From assembly GCF_009884975.1 (NCBI RefSeq), contig NZ_CP041970.1, positions 3,100,001 through 3,164,000 of the forward strand: 64,000 nucleotides of DNA, given 5' to 3'. Of the stretch, positions 1 to 13,813 are shown in pieces. The position numbers were made by a program, and so were the translations under genes. Source of the DNA: Acinetobacter dispersus. Its GTDB lineage: Bacteria > Pseudomonadota > Gammaproteobacteria > Pseudomonadales > Moraxellaceae. The stretch's first letter is position 1, and each line of letters opens with the position of its first letter. The notes beneath the pieces were generated by a model. It saw nothing but the letters and a program-made list of their open reading frames with translations, did not search any database and was not told the DNA's origin.

Positions 1-186
1 TTGCCAGCCAAATACAAAATGAACCTCAGTAATGAAGATAAAACTCGTTATCAACAAATCCTGCGTGAAGCACGTATGGGATTGACTAAACGTGGTATTT
101 ACGATGCCACCATGATGAATGTACTCAAACGTGCACGTTGTACCGTGGATCGGACCAATTTTGAATGTACTTTAGGTGGTGAATAA
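1..186 (+). CDS. C-terminal end of a secreted putative solute-binding protein (DUF6091-like), cut by the window edge
   Basis: Only the last 61 residues are present; the gene begins upstream of the window. The tail aligns without gaps to the ends of the three complete proteins that follow (391-1392, 1610-2617, 2906-3910). It shares the pattern of a tyrosine/glutamine-rich helix, a GIYDA-type motif, then ARC and FEC cysteines and a terminal GE. It is therefore a fourth member of the tandem family. The in-frame TTG at base 1 is not a real start because the signal peptide and main domain are missing. Function is unknown beyond resemblance to periplasmic solute-binding proteins. No clear terminator is visible before the next copy. 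Confidence 0.85.
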   Translation: MPAKYKMNLSNEDKTRYQQILREARMGLTKRGIYDATMMNVLKRARCTVDRTNFECTLGGE

Positions 187-390
187 ATCAGTACATAGGG
201 GATGGATGTTTCAATACTCTCCTTTTGAGTTGATATTGGCCTAAAACATTAAAACGTGATCAAGTCTGTTAAAACTGACGAAAACCCGATGTATGTATAT
301 AAAAGCGCTATGCATTTAGGAAAAAGCTGACTATATTTATCGAGCACTGATGGAAAATTGTGCAAGATAGTAAAAATAAGGGAAAACGAG

Positions 391-1392
391 ATGAAAAAAG
401 GACTTTGGGCATTGAGTGCTACGGCTCTATTTGTCATGGCTACTCCTGTACAGGCAAAACAACAAATTTGTGTTTTTGATTTATTGGGTAAGGCTGGGGA
501 GTCTTATAAACTGATTGAAGAATGGAAGCTTGCCTCTAAAACATGGCAGGGCGATGTTGAATTAATTCCTTATCAAGATGAAGAAAAAGCGGAAAAAGAT
601 TTCGATGCAGGCAAATGTGATGGCGTGTATATGACCTCCATGCGTGCACGTAAATATAATAAATTTGCAGGCTCAGTCGATGCGGTTGGTGCAGTTACCA
701 GTAATGCCATTGCACAAAAGGCAATCACCTATGTATTGGATAAACGAAATCAGCATCGTTTAACGGCAACAGTCAACGGTGATAAATTTGAAGTCGTCGG
801 TATTATCCAAGTGGGATTGGCATATATCTTTGTCCGCGACAAAAAGATCGACACCATTGAAAAAGCCAAAGGTAGAAAATTTGCTTATCTACACTATGAT
901 CAAGCACAAAAAACCATTGTTGAAAGCATAGATCTAGTTGCTGTCCCATCTGATATTTCTGATTTCGTGAAGAAATTTAATAGTGGCCAAGTAGATGTGA
1001 TTGCTGCACCAGCGTACGCCTATAAACCACTTGAAATTAGTAAAGGCTTAGCTAATGGGGCGCTGTTTAATTTTCCTGTGGTGAATATTACAGGTGACTT
1101 AATTATTCGTCCGAGTCAATTCCCGAATGGATTTGGTCCACAATCTCGACAATGGTTTGTCAATAAACTGCCAAGTAACTTTGCCATGGTGCAACGTTTA
1201 GAGGCAGGAATGAACGCGAGAAAAATTACCTTGTCGAGCGAAGATAAAGTTCGTTATCAAAAAATGTTACGTGATGGTCGCATGAATTTAACCAAGCAGG
1301 GCGTATACGATGCTAGTATGATGAATGTACTCAAGCGTGCCCGTTGTACGGTTGAGCGGACAAACTTTGAGTGTACTTTGAGTGGTGAATAA
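391..1392 (+). CDS. Putative periplasmic solute-binding protein (DUF6091-like), tandem paralog 2
   Basis: This 333-residue secreted protein starts with a typical signal peptide (MKKGLWALS, hydrophobic stretch, cleavage after PVQA near residue 22). The mature protein opens with an ICVFD motif whose cysteine is residue 27. It then has an AGKC segment and two more cysteines near the C-terminus (ARC and FEC); all four recur in the neighbouring copies, so two disulfide bonds are plausible. Acinetobacter genomes carry this family as 'putative solute-binding protein'; I know no characterised ligand. The ATG at 391 is chosen over an upstream start at 358 because only it places the signal peptide at the N-terminus. 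A terminator-like hairpin lies about 120 bases downstream, suggesting it is expressed apart from the next copy. Confidence 0.85.
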   Translation: MKKGLWALSATALFVMATPVQAKQQICVFDLLGKAGESYKLIEEWKLASKTWQGDVELIPYQDEEKAEKDFDAGKCDGVYMTSMRARKYNKFAGSVDAVGAVTSNAIAQKAITYVLDKRNQHRLTATVNGDKFEVVGIIQVGLAYIFVRDKKIDTIEKAKGRKFAYLHYDQAQKTIVESIDLVAVPSDISDFVKKFNSGQVDVIAAPAYAYKPLEISKGLANGALFNFPVVNITGDLIIRPSQFPNGFGPQSRQWFVNKLPSNFAMVQRLEAGMNARKITLSSEDKVRYQKMLRDGRMNLTKQGVYDASMMNVLKRARCTVERTNFECTLSGE

Positions 1393-1512
1393 CAAGGAGA
1401 ACAGCAGTACAAAAATATAAATCTATAAACAAAGTGAGGCATATATAACAAATTTGCCTATGAAAATAATAGAAATAGATAAAACTGGGTAAAAAGTATA
1501 CAAACTAGACAT

Positions 1513-1542
1513 AAAAATAGAGTATAAGCTCTATTTTTTTTC
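1513..1542 (+). terminator. Rho-independent terminator between paralogs 2 and 3
   Basis: An 8-base stem (AAATAGAG with CTCTATTT) encloses a 6-base loop and is followed by a run of Ts. It sits about 120 bases after the stop of the upstream paralog and about 70 bases before the next start. Confidence 0.7.
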
Positions 1543-1609
1543 AAAAAACATGATTAATATTTGCTTCGAACAAGGAGACAAACATAAAGTTTGTGAAGGG
1601 ATGAAAAAT

Positions 1610-2617
1610 ATGAAAAAAATTGCACTTGCTCTTGCAGCAACTTCGATCTTAGGTGTATCTGCTTCTACTCAAGCAGCAATTGACGTGTGTGTATTCGACT
1701 TATTAGGAAAGTCAGGTGAATCATACAAAATGATGCAAGACTGGGCACTCGCAGCGAAAAGCTGGGGCGCTGATGTCAATCTTCTCGCGCTTACAGATGA
1801 GCAGGTTGCGGATAACAACTTTAAAGCAGGTAAATGTGCTGCTGTTGCAATGACCGCTATGCGTGCCCGCCCATATAACAAGTTTGCTGGTTCTGTAGAT
1901 TCATTAGGTGGTGCGCCAAGTAATGAAGTTGCACAACGCGCAATTACTTATGTTCTAGACGCACGTAATGCAGCAAAAATGACCACCACTTTAGGTGGAA
2001 ATAAATATGAAATTGGTGGTATCGCTCCAATGGGTGCCGCATACATTTTTGTACGTGACAAGAGTATTAATTCAATTGAAAAAGCAGCGGGTAAAAAATT
2101 CGCAGTATTGGGTTATGACGATGCGCAAAAAATCATGGTACAACGCGTAGGTGCTCAAGCCGTACTTTCTGATATCTCTAACTTCGCTGCTAAATTTAAC
2201 AATGGTCAAGTGGACATGGTTGGTGCGCCTGCTTATGCCTACAAGCCATTAGAATTAAGCAAAGGTTTGGGTACCAATGGTGCAATGTTTAACTTCCCTG
2301 TACTACAAGTCACAGCGGATCTAGTTTTACGCCCAGAAAAATTCCCAGCAGGTTTTGGTCAAAAATCTCGTGATTATTTTGTGAAGCAACTTCCAAAAGC
2401 ATTCTCAATGATCAAGCGTTATGAAGCTGAAATCCCAGCGAAATACAAAATGAACTTAACGGCTGAAGACACATTGAAATATCAAAAATTAATGCGTGAT
2501 GGTCGTTTAGAAATGACTAAACGTGGTATTTACGATGCTGGTATGATGTCTGTATTGAAAAAAGCACGTTGTTCAGTAGACAAAGCTAACTTTGAATGTG
2601 CATTACCTGGTGAATAA
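1610..2617 (+). CDS. Putative periplasmic solute-binding protein (DUF6091-like), tandem paralog 3
   Basis: This 335-residue secreted protein has the signal peptide MKKIALALAA...STQA, cleaved near residue 22, followed by the family's VCVFD opening. The AGKC, ARC and FEC cysteines are conserved. I chose the ATG at 1610, about ten bases after a GAAGGG ribosome-binding site. The ATG at 1601 directly abuts that site, and the one at 1550 would bury the signal peptide. Its last 60 residues are very close to those of the truncated first copy, including a run of more than 20 identical bases. It has its own terminator downstream. The fold is probably a two-lobed binding protein, but the ligand is unknown. 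Confidence 0.85.
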   Translation: MKKIALALAATSILGVSASTQAAIDVCVFDLLGKSGESYKMMQDWALAAKSWGADVNLLALTDEQVADNNFKAGKCAAVAMTAMRARPYNKFAGSVDSLGGAPSNEVAQRAITYVLDARNAAKMTTTLGGNKYEIGGIAPMGAAYIFVRDKSINSIEKAAGKKFAVLGYDDAQKIMVQRVGAQAVLSDISNFAAKFNNGQVDMVGAPAYAYKPLELSKGLGTNGAMFNFPVLQVTADLVLRPEKFPAGFGQKSRDYFVKQLPKAFSMIKRYEAEIPAKYKMNLTAEDTLKYQKLMRDGRLEMTKRGIYDAGMMSVLKKARCSVDKANFECALPGE

Positions 2618-2642
2618 TCAGTAATTGCGATATATCACACTT

Positions 2643-2676
2643 AAAGCCTAGATTCATCTAGGCTTTTTGTTTTTTA
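2643..2676 (+). terminator. Rho-independent terminator after paralog 3
   Basis: A 9-base stem (AAGCCTAGA with TCTAGGCTT) with a four-base loop is followed by a T-rich tail. It begins 26 bases after the stop codon. Confidence 0.9.
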
Positions 2677-2905
2677 GGCTTTGTCATTTGAGTCATTGTG
2701 TTTATTTTGAAAGATCGTAATCATACAAATATATAAAAAGCCAAATGAAATCTTGAAGATTTAAAATATGTTTTAATCAGGACGATTGGACATGACTGAA
2801 CAAAAACATATTTTTATGTGAAAGCCCAGAGCAGGATGTTAGCTAATTCTTTAATTTTTGGGTGTGATGCAACAACAATCAGCATAGATGCAAAGGAAAA
2901 ATAAA

Positions 2906-3910
2906 ATGCAATGGTTTAAAACATTATTACTTGCAACAGGTATCGCTGCGGTATCTGCAGGCGCTCAGGCAAAACAAACAATTTGTGTATTCGATATCGT
3001 GGGTAAAAGTGGCGATGTCTATGCATTAATGAAAGATTATCAGCTTGCTGCAAAAAACTGGGGTGCTGATATTGAACTGAAAGTCGCGACCAATGAAGCT
3101 GTGATCGCGGAAGACTTTAAAGCGGGTAAATGTGATGGCGTGAGTATCACAGGCATGCGTGGCCGCCAGTTTAACCCATTTACAGGATCATTGGATGCGA
3201 TTGGGGCAATTACAGACCTTAAACTTGCTGTGAAGGTGATGCAAGGTTTGGCGAGTCCAACTTTTGCCAAAGCGATGGTGAATGGTAAATATGAAGTCGT
3301 AGGTGTAATCCCAGTGGGAGATGCTTACTTACTTGTGAATGACCGTAATATCAATACCGTTGCCAAGGCTGCAGGTAAGAAAATCGCCGTTTTAGATTAT
3401 GACGAAGCCCAAAAAATTATGGCTTCGCAAGTCGGTGCACAGGCGGTCAGTTCAGATATCACTAACTTTGGTGCGAAGTTTAACAATGGTCAGGTCGATA
3501 TTATTGGAGCACCAGCGGCAGCGTTCAAACCTTTGGAGCTTTATAAGGGCTTGGGAACAAAAGGTGCAATTGTGAATTACCCAATTTTACAAGTAACTGG
3601 TAATTTGATCATTCATCCAGATAAATTCCCTGAGGGTTTTGGTCAAAAATCAAGAGAATGGGTAAAAGCACAATTGCCGCGTGCATTTACAATTCTTGGA
3701 AAAATGAAGGCAGACATTCCACAAAAATATTGGATGGAAGTTCCAGCTTCGGATAAACCAGGTTATCAAAAACTGATGCGTGAAGCGCGCATTAACCTGA
3801 CAGCAAAAGGAATCTATGACAAACGGATGATGAAATTGCTATGGCAATTCCGTTGCCGCGAAGATGCGAAGAACTTTGAATGTGGTCTGCAAGATGAGAA
3901 CTATAAATAA
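2906..3910 (+). CDS. Putative periplasmic solute-binding protein (DUF6091-like), tandem paralog 4
   Basis: This 334-residue secreted protein has a signal peptide starting MQWFKTLLLATG and ending GAQA near residue 23, then the TICVFD motif. It is the most divergent complete copy. The GIYDA motif becomes GIYDK, the ARC region becomes FRC, and the C-terminus is extended past the usual GE to end in ENYK. The four family cysteines are kept. The ATG at 2906 has an AAAGGA ribosome-binding site nine bases upstream; the ATG at 2888 lacks one. About 230 bases separate its terminator-bounded unit from paralog 3, enough room for its own promoter. Ligand unknown. Confidence 0.85.
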   Translation: MQWFKTLLLATGIAAVSAGAQAKQTICVFDIVGKSGDVYALMKDYQLAAKNWGADIELKVATNEAVIAEDFKAGKCDGVSITGMRGRQFNPFTGSLDAIGAITDLKLAVKVMQGLASPTFAKAMVNGKYEVVGVIPVGDAYLLVNDRNINTVAKAAGKKIAVLDYDEAQKIMASQVGAQAVSSDITNFGAKFNNGQVDIIGAPAAAFKPLELYKGLGTKGAIVNYPILQVTGNLIIHPDKFPEGFGQKSREWVKAQLPRAFTILGKMKADIPQKYWMEVPASDKPGYQKLMREARINLTAKGIYDKRMMKLLWQFRCREDAKNFECGLQDENYK

Positions 3911-3951
3911 TCTTGCAAAAAGTTACTAACAGCACTTTAAACTTCAAATAC

Positions 3952-3996
3952 AGACCCGATATTGAGTATGCTATACTAAATATCGGGTCTTTTATT
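3952..3996 (+). terminator. Terminator of paralog 4 with an extended -10 promoter in its loop
   Basis: A 12-base perfect stem (3952-3963 with 3979-3990) precedes TTTTATTT. The 15-base loop contains TGCTATACT, an extended -10 promoter element (TATACT at 3972-3977), about 55 bases before the erpA start. No convincing -35 box is visible, which is normal for extended -10 promoters. Confidence 0.7.
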
Positions 3997-4032
3997 TATT
4001 AAAGACGTATTGAAGTCTGAGGAATGTGCATC

Positions 4033-4368
4033 ATGAACGCCCAAGCTCTAGAATTGTCAGATAATGCTGCCAAAAAAGTTCGCCAACTGCGCGAAAGTGA
4101 AGGGAATAACGACCTTATGTTACGTGTTTATGTAACGGGTGGTGGATGTTCAGGATTCTCTTATGGCTTTAATTTCGCTGAAAGCGTCAATGAAGATGAT
4201 GCTGAGTTCATGAATGGCGATGTAAAAATGTTGGTGGATTCTTTGAGCTACCAGTATTTGATCGGTTCAGTTGTTGATTATCTTGAAGGACTTGAAGGTT
4301 CACGCTTTGTGATCCAGAACCCGAATGCGACAACAACCTGTGGCTGTGGTTCATCATTCTCAATCTAA
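4033..4368 (+). CDS. erpA: Iron-sulfur cluster insertion protein ErpA
   Basis: This 111-residue A-type carrier delivers Fe-S clusters to apoproteins, classically the isoprenoid enzymes IspG/IspH and respiratory enzymes. The three cluster-binding cysteines are visible: one in [11 protein letters not shown] and two in the C-terminal TTCGCGSSF motif. Length matches E. coli ErpA (114). The start at 4033 is chosen over 4024 because GAGGA lies about nine bases upstream and the homologous N-terminus is MNAQAL. It is a single-gene unit between two hairpins. The likely promoter is the extended -10 element in the preceding terminator loop. Confidence 0.95.
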   Translation: MNAQALELSDNAAKKVRQLRESEGNNDLMLRVYVTGGGCSGFSYGFNFAESVNEDDAEFMNGDVKMLVDSLSYQYLIGSVVDYLEGLEGSRFVIQNPNATTTCGCGSSFSI

Positions 4369-4382
4369 CAGATTCTAGATAT

Positions 4383-4414
4383 AAAAAAAGCTTCTCCAAT
4401 TGAGAAGCTTTTTT
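4383..4414. terminator. Bidirectional terminator between erpA and anmK
   Basis: The stem AAAGCTTCTC / GAGAAGCTTT is flanked by As on the left and Ts on the right, so it can end transcription from erpA (plus) and anmK (minus), which converge here. Confidence 0.9.
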
Positions 4415-4417
4415 GTT

Positions 4418-5551
4418 TTATACCATGGTTATTGTTCCGAGGATACGATCACCTGCTGCACCCGTCACCGCAGGTAAATTACCACTCAGTTGTTGTACGA
4501 AGCGCATAGCCAACCACGCAAAAGCAGTTGCCTCTACCCAAGTTGGCGCTAGACCAAGTGCATCCGTTGTTTGCACTGACCAATTATGTTTACGTAAGCG
4601 CCAACGGAGTTGTTCAAGTAGATGCGAGTTATATGCACCGCCACCACAGACATAGATTTCACCTGTCGGCATCCATTCCTTGCTACGATAAATTGCTTTT
4701 TTAATCGCACGTGTGGTGAGTTTCATTAAGGTCGCTTGAACATTCTCTGGTGTATCTTCCAGTTCATCATATTCCAGATCATTGCGCCAATCGCTGAGCT
4801 GCTCATCCAACCATTCGAGATTAAAATCTTCGCGACCTGTGCTCTTCGGTGGTTCTTTGGCAAAAAACTCATGATTCTGTAGACGATCTAGTAAGGAACG
4901 AATTGGATTGCCATAGGCTGCCCAGTCACCATTTTCATCATAAGGATGTCCAGTGTGGCGATGACACCAAGCATCCATCAAAATATTGGCAGGGCCTGTA
5001 TCAAAGCCATATACGCCGTTTAAATCATTTGCAGGCAGCATACTGACGTTTGCAATACCACCTAAATTTAAAATGACACGGTGGATACTGTCATGTAGGA
5101 ATAAGGCTTGATGGAAGGCGGGGACCAAAGGTGCACCTTGACCACCTGCTGCCATATCACGACGACGGAAATCAGACACTACTGGGAGTTGCGTGATTTC
5201 GGTAATGATATTGGGATCACCAATTTGTAAGGTAAAGCCATGTTCAGGACGATGGCGAATGGTTTGCCCATGCGAACCGATGGCTTTAATTTGAGTGCGG
5301 TCTAAATTATTCTTTTCAATCAGTTCATTAATGCCATGCCCAATCATTTGCGCTAAAGCAACATCAGCTTTACCCATACGATCAATTTCATTGTCGTCTG
5401 GGAGCGTCAATGCCATCAACTCATCGCGTAATTCAGGTTCAAAAGGCACAGTCAGCGTAGCATGCAGCGTTAAAGGGTCGAATGAAGTTGCAACAATATC
5501 AACACCATCCATGCTCGTGCCTGTCATTACACCAATATAGATTGCGCTCAT
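4418..5551 (-). CDS. anmK: Anhydro-N-acetylmuramic acid kinase AnmK
   Basis: AnmK phosphorylates and ring-opens 1,6-anhydro-MurNAc to MurNAc-6-phosphate in the cytoplasm, recycling peptidoglycan fragments. The 377-residue protein begins MSAIYIGVMTGTSMDGVD, the family's N-terminal phosphate-binding signature. It also contains DPNIITE, a GFDTGPAN segment and a C-terminal CGGGAYN motif. Length is normal (E. coli 369). The ATG at 5551 has AGGA about ten bases upstream; the longer reading frame would need a TTG start. It is divergent from tyrS with an 80-base gap. The same anmK-tyrS pairing occurs in other Acinetobacter as far as I recall. Confidence 0.95.
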   Translation of the reverse strand: MSAIYIGVMTGTSMDGVDIVATSFDPLTLHATLTVPFEPELRDELMALTLPDDNEIDRMGKADVALAQMIGHGINELIEKNNLDRTQIKAIGSHGQTIRHRPEHGFTLQIGDPNIITEITQLPVVSDFRRRDMAAGGQGAPLVPAFHQALFLHDSIHRVILNLGGIANVSMLPANDLNGVYGFDTGPANILMDAWCHRHTGHPYDENGDWAAYGNPIRSLLDRLQNHEFFAKEPPKSTGREDFNLEWLDEQLSDWRNDLEYDELEDTPENVQATLMKLTTRAIKKAIYRSKEWMPTGEIYVCGGGAYNSHLLEQLRWRLRKHNWSVQTTDALGLAPTWVEATAFAWLAMRFVQQLSGNLPAVTGAAGDRILGTITMV

Positions 5552-5609
5552 ATACAACTTATCCTGCAAGATGCTGAAAAAATGTTAGTATATCGCACAA
5601 ATTGAATAA

Positions 5610-6845
<1,236 letters not shown>

Positions 6846-6862
6846 ATCAAAATGAAAATAAT

Positions 6863-6889
6863 AAAAAGCAGGCCATGAGCCTGCTTTTT
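6863..6889 (+). terminator. Rho-independent terminator of tyrS
   Basis: The stem AGCAGGC / GCCTGCT with a five-base loop is followed by Ts, starting 18 bases after the tyrS stop codon. Confidence 0.92.
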
Positions 6890-6973
6890 ATACATAAATA
6901 GCTGATAAAAACAACGAAAACACTGGTTTTGTAGAAAAAAGAAACATGCAAAAGAAAATAATAAAAAATGGGG

Positions 6974-7001
6974 TTGCACCTGACCTGAAATGCTGTAGAA
7001 T
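6974..7001 (+). promoter_or_regulatory. rRNA operon promoter P1 (sigma-70 type)
   Basis: TTGCAC at 6974-6979 and TAGAAT at 6996-7001 are separated by 16 bases. They lie downstream of an A/T-rich stretch that could act as an UP element. Located 340 bases before 16S. Confidence 0.6.
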
Positions 7002-7112
7002 GCACATCCATCGGCGGTGATGCAGATAAAAACTTGTTGAGAAACAAGGATTTGGCTTAAGGGTTAAATTTTTGGGTTTGAGAATAAGTTTTGAAAATAT
7101 CTAAATTACCTG

Positions 7113-7140
7113 TTGACTTTAAAGAAATTTAGAGTAATAT
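7113..7140 (+). promoter_or_regulatory. rRNA operon promoter P2 (sigma-70 type)
   Basis: TTGACT at 7113-7118 and TAATAT at 7135-7140 with a 16-base spacer form a strong-looking promoter. Two tandem promoters are typical of rRNA operons. The 6846-7342 interval holds no gene, only the tyrS terminator, these promoters and the 16S leader. Confidence 0.65.
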
Positions 7141-7192
7141 AGCCGACCTAGCTTGATGATGACGAATCATCGAGAAGATCATTAAGAGAATA

Positions 7193-7233
7193 GAAGAACA
7201 ACTTGTGTGGATTTTTACTGATTGATCGATCGA
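7193..7233 (+). other. 5' arm of the 16S precursor processing stem
   Basis: This leader segment is nearly complementary to 8893-8926, just past the 16S 3' end. The two arms would form a long helix enclosing 16S, the classic RNase III substrate. The pairing is read directly from the sequence; cleavage sites are inferred. Confidence 0.75.
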
Positions 7234-7342
7234 AAATATTTCATTGATTGAATGGTAGAAATTTCTCGAAGTTTATTTGAGCGAATTTTTAGTCAGAAAA
7301 TTGATGAGCCAAGATTTGTAGCCATAAGCTACTAATGATTTT

Positions 7343-8880
<1,538 letters not shown>

Positions 8881-8892
8881 ACGAAAGATTGA

Positions 8893-8926
8893 CGATCGGT
8901 AAGAATCCACAACAAGTTGTTCTTCG
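8893..8926 (+). other. 3' arm of the 16S precursor processing stem
   Basis: Complementary to 7193-7233 in the leader, as expected for the RNase III stem around 16S. It lies between 16S and tRNA-Ile. Confidence 0.7.
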
Positions 8927-8939
8927 AAGATGTATCTGA

Positions 8940-9016
<77 letters not shown>

Positions 9017-9071
9017 AATCTGATTGCAGTAGCTTAGATTGAAAGATATGTCGTTCATTAAATGATAAGCT

Positions 9072-9147
9072 GGGGACTTAGCTTAGTTGGTAGAGCGCCT
9101 GCTTTGCACGCAGGAGGTCAGGAGTTCGACTCTCCTAGTCTCCACCA
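9072..9147 (+). tRNA. tRNA-Ala (TGC)
   Basis: A 76-base cloverleaf: acceptor GGGGACT pairs with AGTCTCC allowing a wobble, the anticodon TGC is at 9105-9107, the T-arm contains GTTCGAC and CCA is encoded. Ile-Ala is the common spacer pair. The following 9148-9530 stretch holds no gene that I can see, only spacer and the 23S leader. Confidence 0.97.
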
Positions 9148-9530
9148 TACATTACAAAGTGATGTAAAACGAAAGTTGAATTCCAAGATAGCTTATAGAA
9201 TTTAGTAAGTAGATAGCTTATTAAGTTCTGTGATTTATCACAGTTTACTACACACCGACGAGGTGGTAGTTAATCATTAACAGATTAGAAAATTGAGTCT
9301 GAAATAAATTGTTCAAACTCGATTAATTTGACACTAACGGTAATACGTAAGTATTGCAGTTGGATGAAGAATTAATCTGAGAACTAGCAAATTAACTGAA
9401 TCAAGCGTTTTGGTATATGAATTAGATTGAAGCTGTACGGTGATTAAATTCACAGGACAACAGATGGTAGCAATTAAGTTTGCAACGATAACACTCACTT
9501 GTATGTGTTAACGACTGTTTGGGGTTGTAT

Positions 9531-12423
<2,893 letters not shown>

Positions 12424-12628
12424 ACAACACCCAAGCAGTTGTATGTAAAGCTGATAATCGATTCATAAAAGATCAGTTAAACCTGATCTTGAACAAAGAA
12501 CTTGATTTAGTGATTGCTAAGCAATAAACTTCGACTCAATAATCTAATCCGTTAATAACTCTTTGGACCGTAAGTAAGGCATACGATGAATACATCGTGA
12601 ATAAGACCCGAAAGCACCACAACAGTTT

Positions 12629-12743
12629 GCTGGCGACAATAGCAAGAGTGAACCACCTGATCCCTTCCCGAACTCAGAAGTGAAACCTCTTAGCGCTGAT
12701 GGTAGTGTGGCACTTGCCATGTGAGAGTAAGTCATCGCCAGCT
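12629..12743 (+). rRNA. rrf: 5S ribosomal RNA
   Basis: About 115 bases bounded by the complementary ends GCTGGCGAC and GTCATCGCCAGC (helix I). The conserved CCGAACTCAGAAGTGAAAC loop region is in the middle. It follows 23S by about 205 bases of spacer. Confidence 0.96.
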
Positions 12744-12753
12744 TTTAAATTAG

Positions 12754-12790
12754 AAACACCCCAATCTCGTGAGAGGTTGGGGTGTTTTTT
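12754..12790 (+). terminator. Rho-independent terminator of the rRNA operon
   Basis: A long stem (AACACCCCAA... with ...GGTTGGGGTGTT) with a very short loop is followed by a T run directly after 5S. Confidence 0.93.
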
Positions 12791-12861
12791 ATGGCATGAA
12801 AGAAAATAGGTAGAAGAAATTGGCTAAAATCGGTTAAATCATTCTCAAAATTAACAACACG

Positions 12862-13326
12862 ATGAAAATTTCTTTGCTCGTAGATCACCCAGAAGCAATT
12901 GGAAAAATTGCAAAGTGGTACTATAACGAATGGGCTTATTTCTCTTTACAGATTACCGAAGAAATGATGCGCCAAAAGGTGTTGGAAAAAGCAGCTAATC
13001 GTGATGTTATTCCTTTAGCAATCGTAGCTCATCATGAAAATGAATTGATTGGTGCCTTAGAACTTAAGCTACGAGAGAATAAAAACTATCCAGAATATGA
13101 GCATTGGATCGGTGGGATTTTTGTTGATCCTTTATGGCGAGGACAAGGTGTTGCAAGCAGAATGATTAGTATGGCAAAAGAAAAAGCTAAAGAATTAGGT
13201 GTAACCATGCTTTATTTACAATGTGAAAGCCATAATATTTCACTATATCAAAGACATGGTTTTAAAGTGCTGCATCAAGCCAATCATCATACGGTAGAAG
13301 TAACAATTATGAGATATCAACAATAA
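12862..13326 (+). CDS. GNAT family N-acetyltransferase
   Basis: This 154-residue protein of single-domain GNAT length transfers an acetyl group from acetyl-CoA to an unknown amine. Motif A is visible as GIFVDPLWRGQGVASRM around residues 87-105. A LYQRHGF motif near the C-terminus is typical of aminoglycoside- and small-molecule-acting members. The ribosome-binding site is weak. It opens a four-gene plus-strand block with small gaps downstream of the rRNA terminator, together with a cytidine deaminase-like enzyme and another GNAT. The block looks accessory; the substrate cannot be read from sequence. Confidence 0.85.
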   Translation: MKISLLVDHPEAIGKIAKWYYNEWAYFSLQITEEMMRQKVLEKAANRDVIPLAIVAHHENELIGALELKLRENKNYPEYEHWIGGIFVDPLWRGQGVASRMISMAKEKAKELGVTMLYLQCESHNISLYQRHGFKVLHQANHHTVEVTIMRYQQ

Positions 13327-13360
13327 GAATTACGAAGTTATGACTTTGTTTGGAGATAAG

Positions 13361-13762
13361 ATGGAACAAAAGTTATTTCAAGCTGCGAAAGTCTTTATGG
13401 AGAGCCGTTATCCTACAGGCTGGGGTGGTGTTGCTGCACTAGCCACAGAGAGTGGCAAAATTTTGATTAGTGTTGCTCCTGAAACAGGAAATGATGCTTT
13501 ATCACTTTGTATGGAAGTTGGGGCGTGCTTGGAGGCACATAAAATCAATGAAAAAATTACACATTCCCTCTGTATATGTAGAGAGTCGGAACATTCAAAC
13601 ATTCTAATTTTAACGCCTTGTGGGATCTGCCAAGAGCGTCTTTCCTATTGGGGTGGCGATGTTCTAGTCGCAGTAAGTACAGCTGAGAACAAATTATTAT
13701 TTAAACCCTTAAGAGAACTGATGCCCTATCATTGGTCGATTGTGAATGGGGTACAGCTTTAA
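13361..13762 (+). CDS. Cytidine deaminase-like zinc enzyme (blasticidin-S deaminase-like)
   Basis: This 133-residue member of the CDA superfamily hydrolytically deaminates a cytidine-like base. The zinc site is visible as C50-M-E52 (the CxE form of the HAE motif) and the P-C87-G-I-C90 motif, giving three zinc ligands and the catalytic glutamate. Length fits the short tetrameric CDAs. Compared with housekeeping Cdd, the region before the active site is unusual (GWGGVAALATESG). It resembles the blasticidin-S deaminase branch as I recall it. Start chosen at 13361 because GGAG lies seven bases upstream. It sits between two acetyltransferases, suggesting a detoxification or modification role, which is inference. 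Confidence 0.78.
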   Translation: MEQKLFQAAKVFMESRYPTGWGGVAALATESGKILISVAPETGNDALSLCMEVGACLEAHKINEKITHSLCICRESEHSNILILTPCGICQERLSYWGGDVLVAVSTAENKLLFKPLRELMPYHWSIVNGVQL

Positions 13763-13813
13763 TGCGGTATAAGGAAAAGCTATTCGTGTTTAAAGAATCA
13801 GGATATTAAGTAT

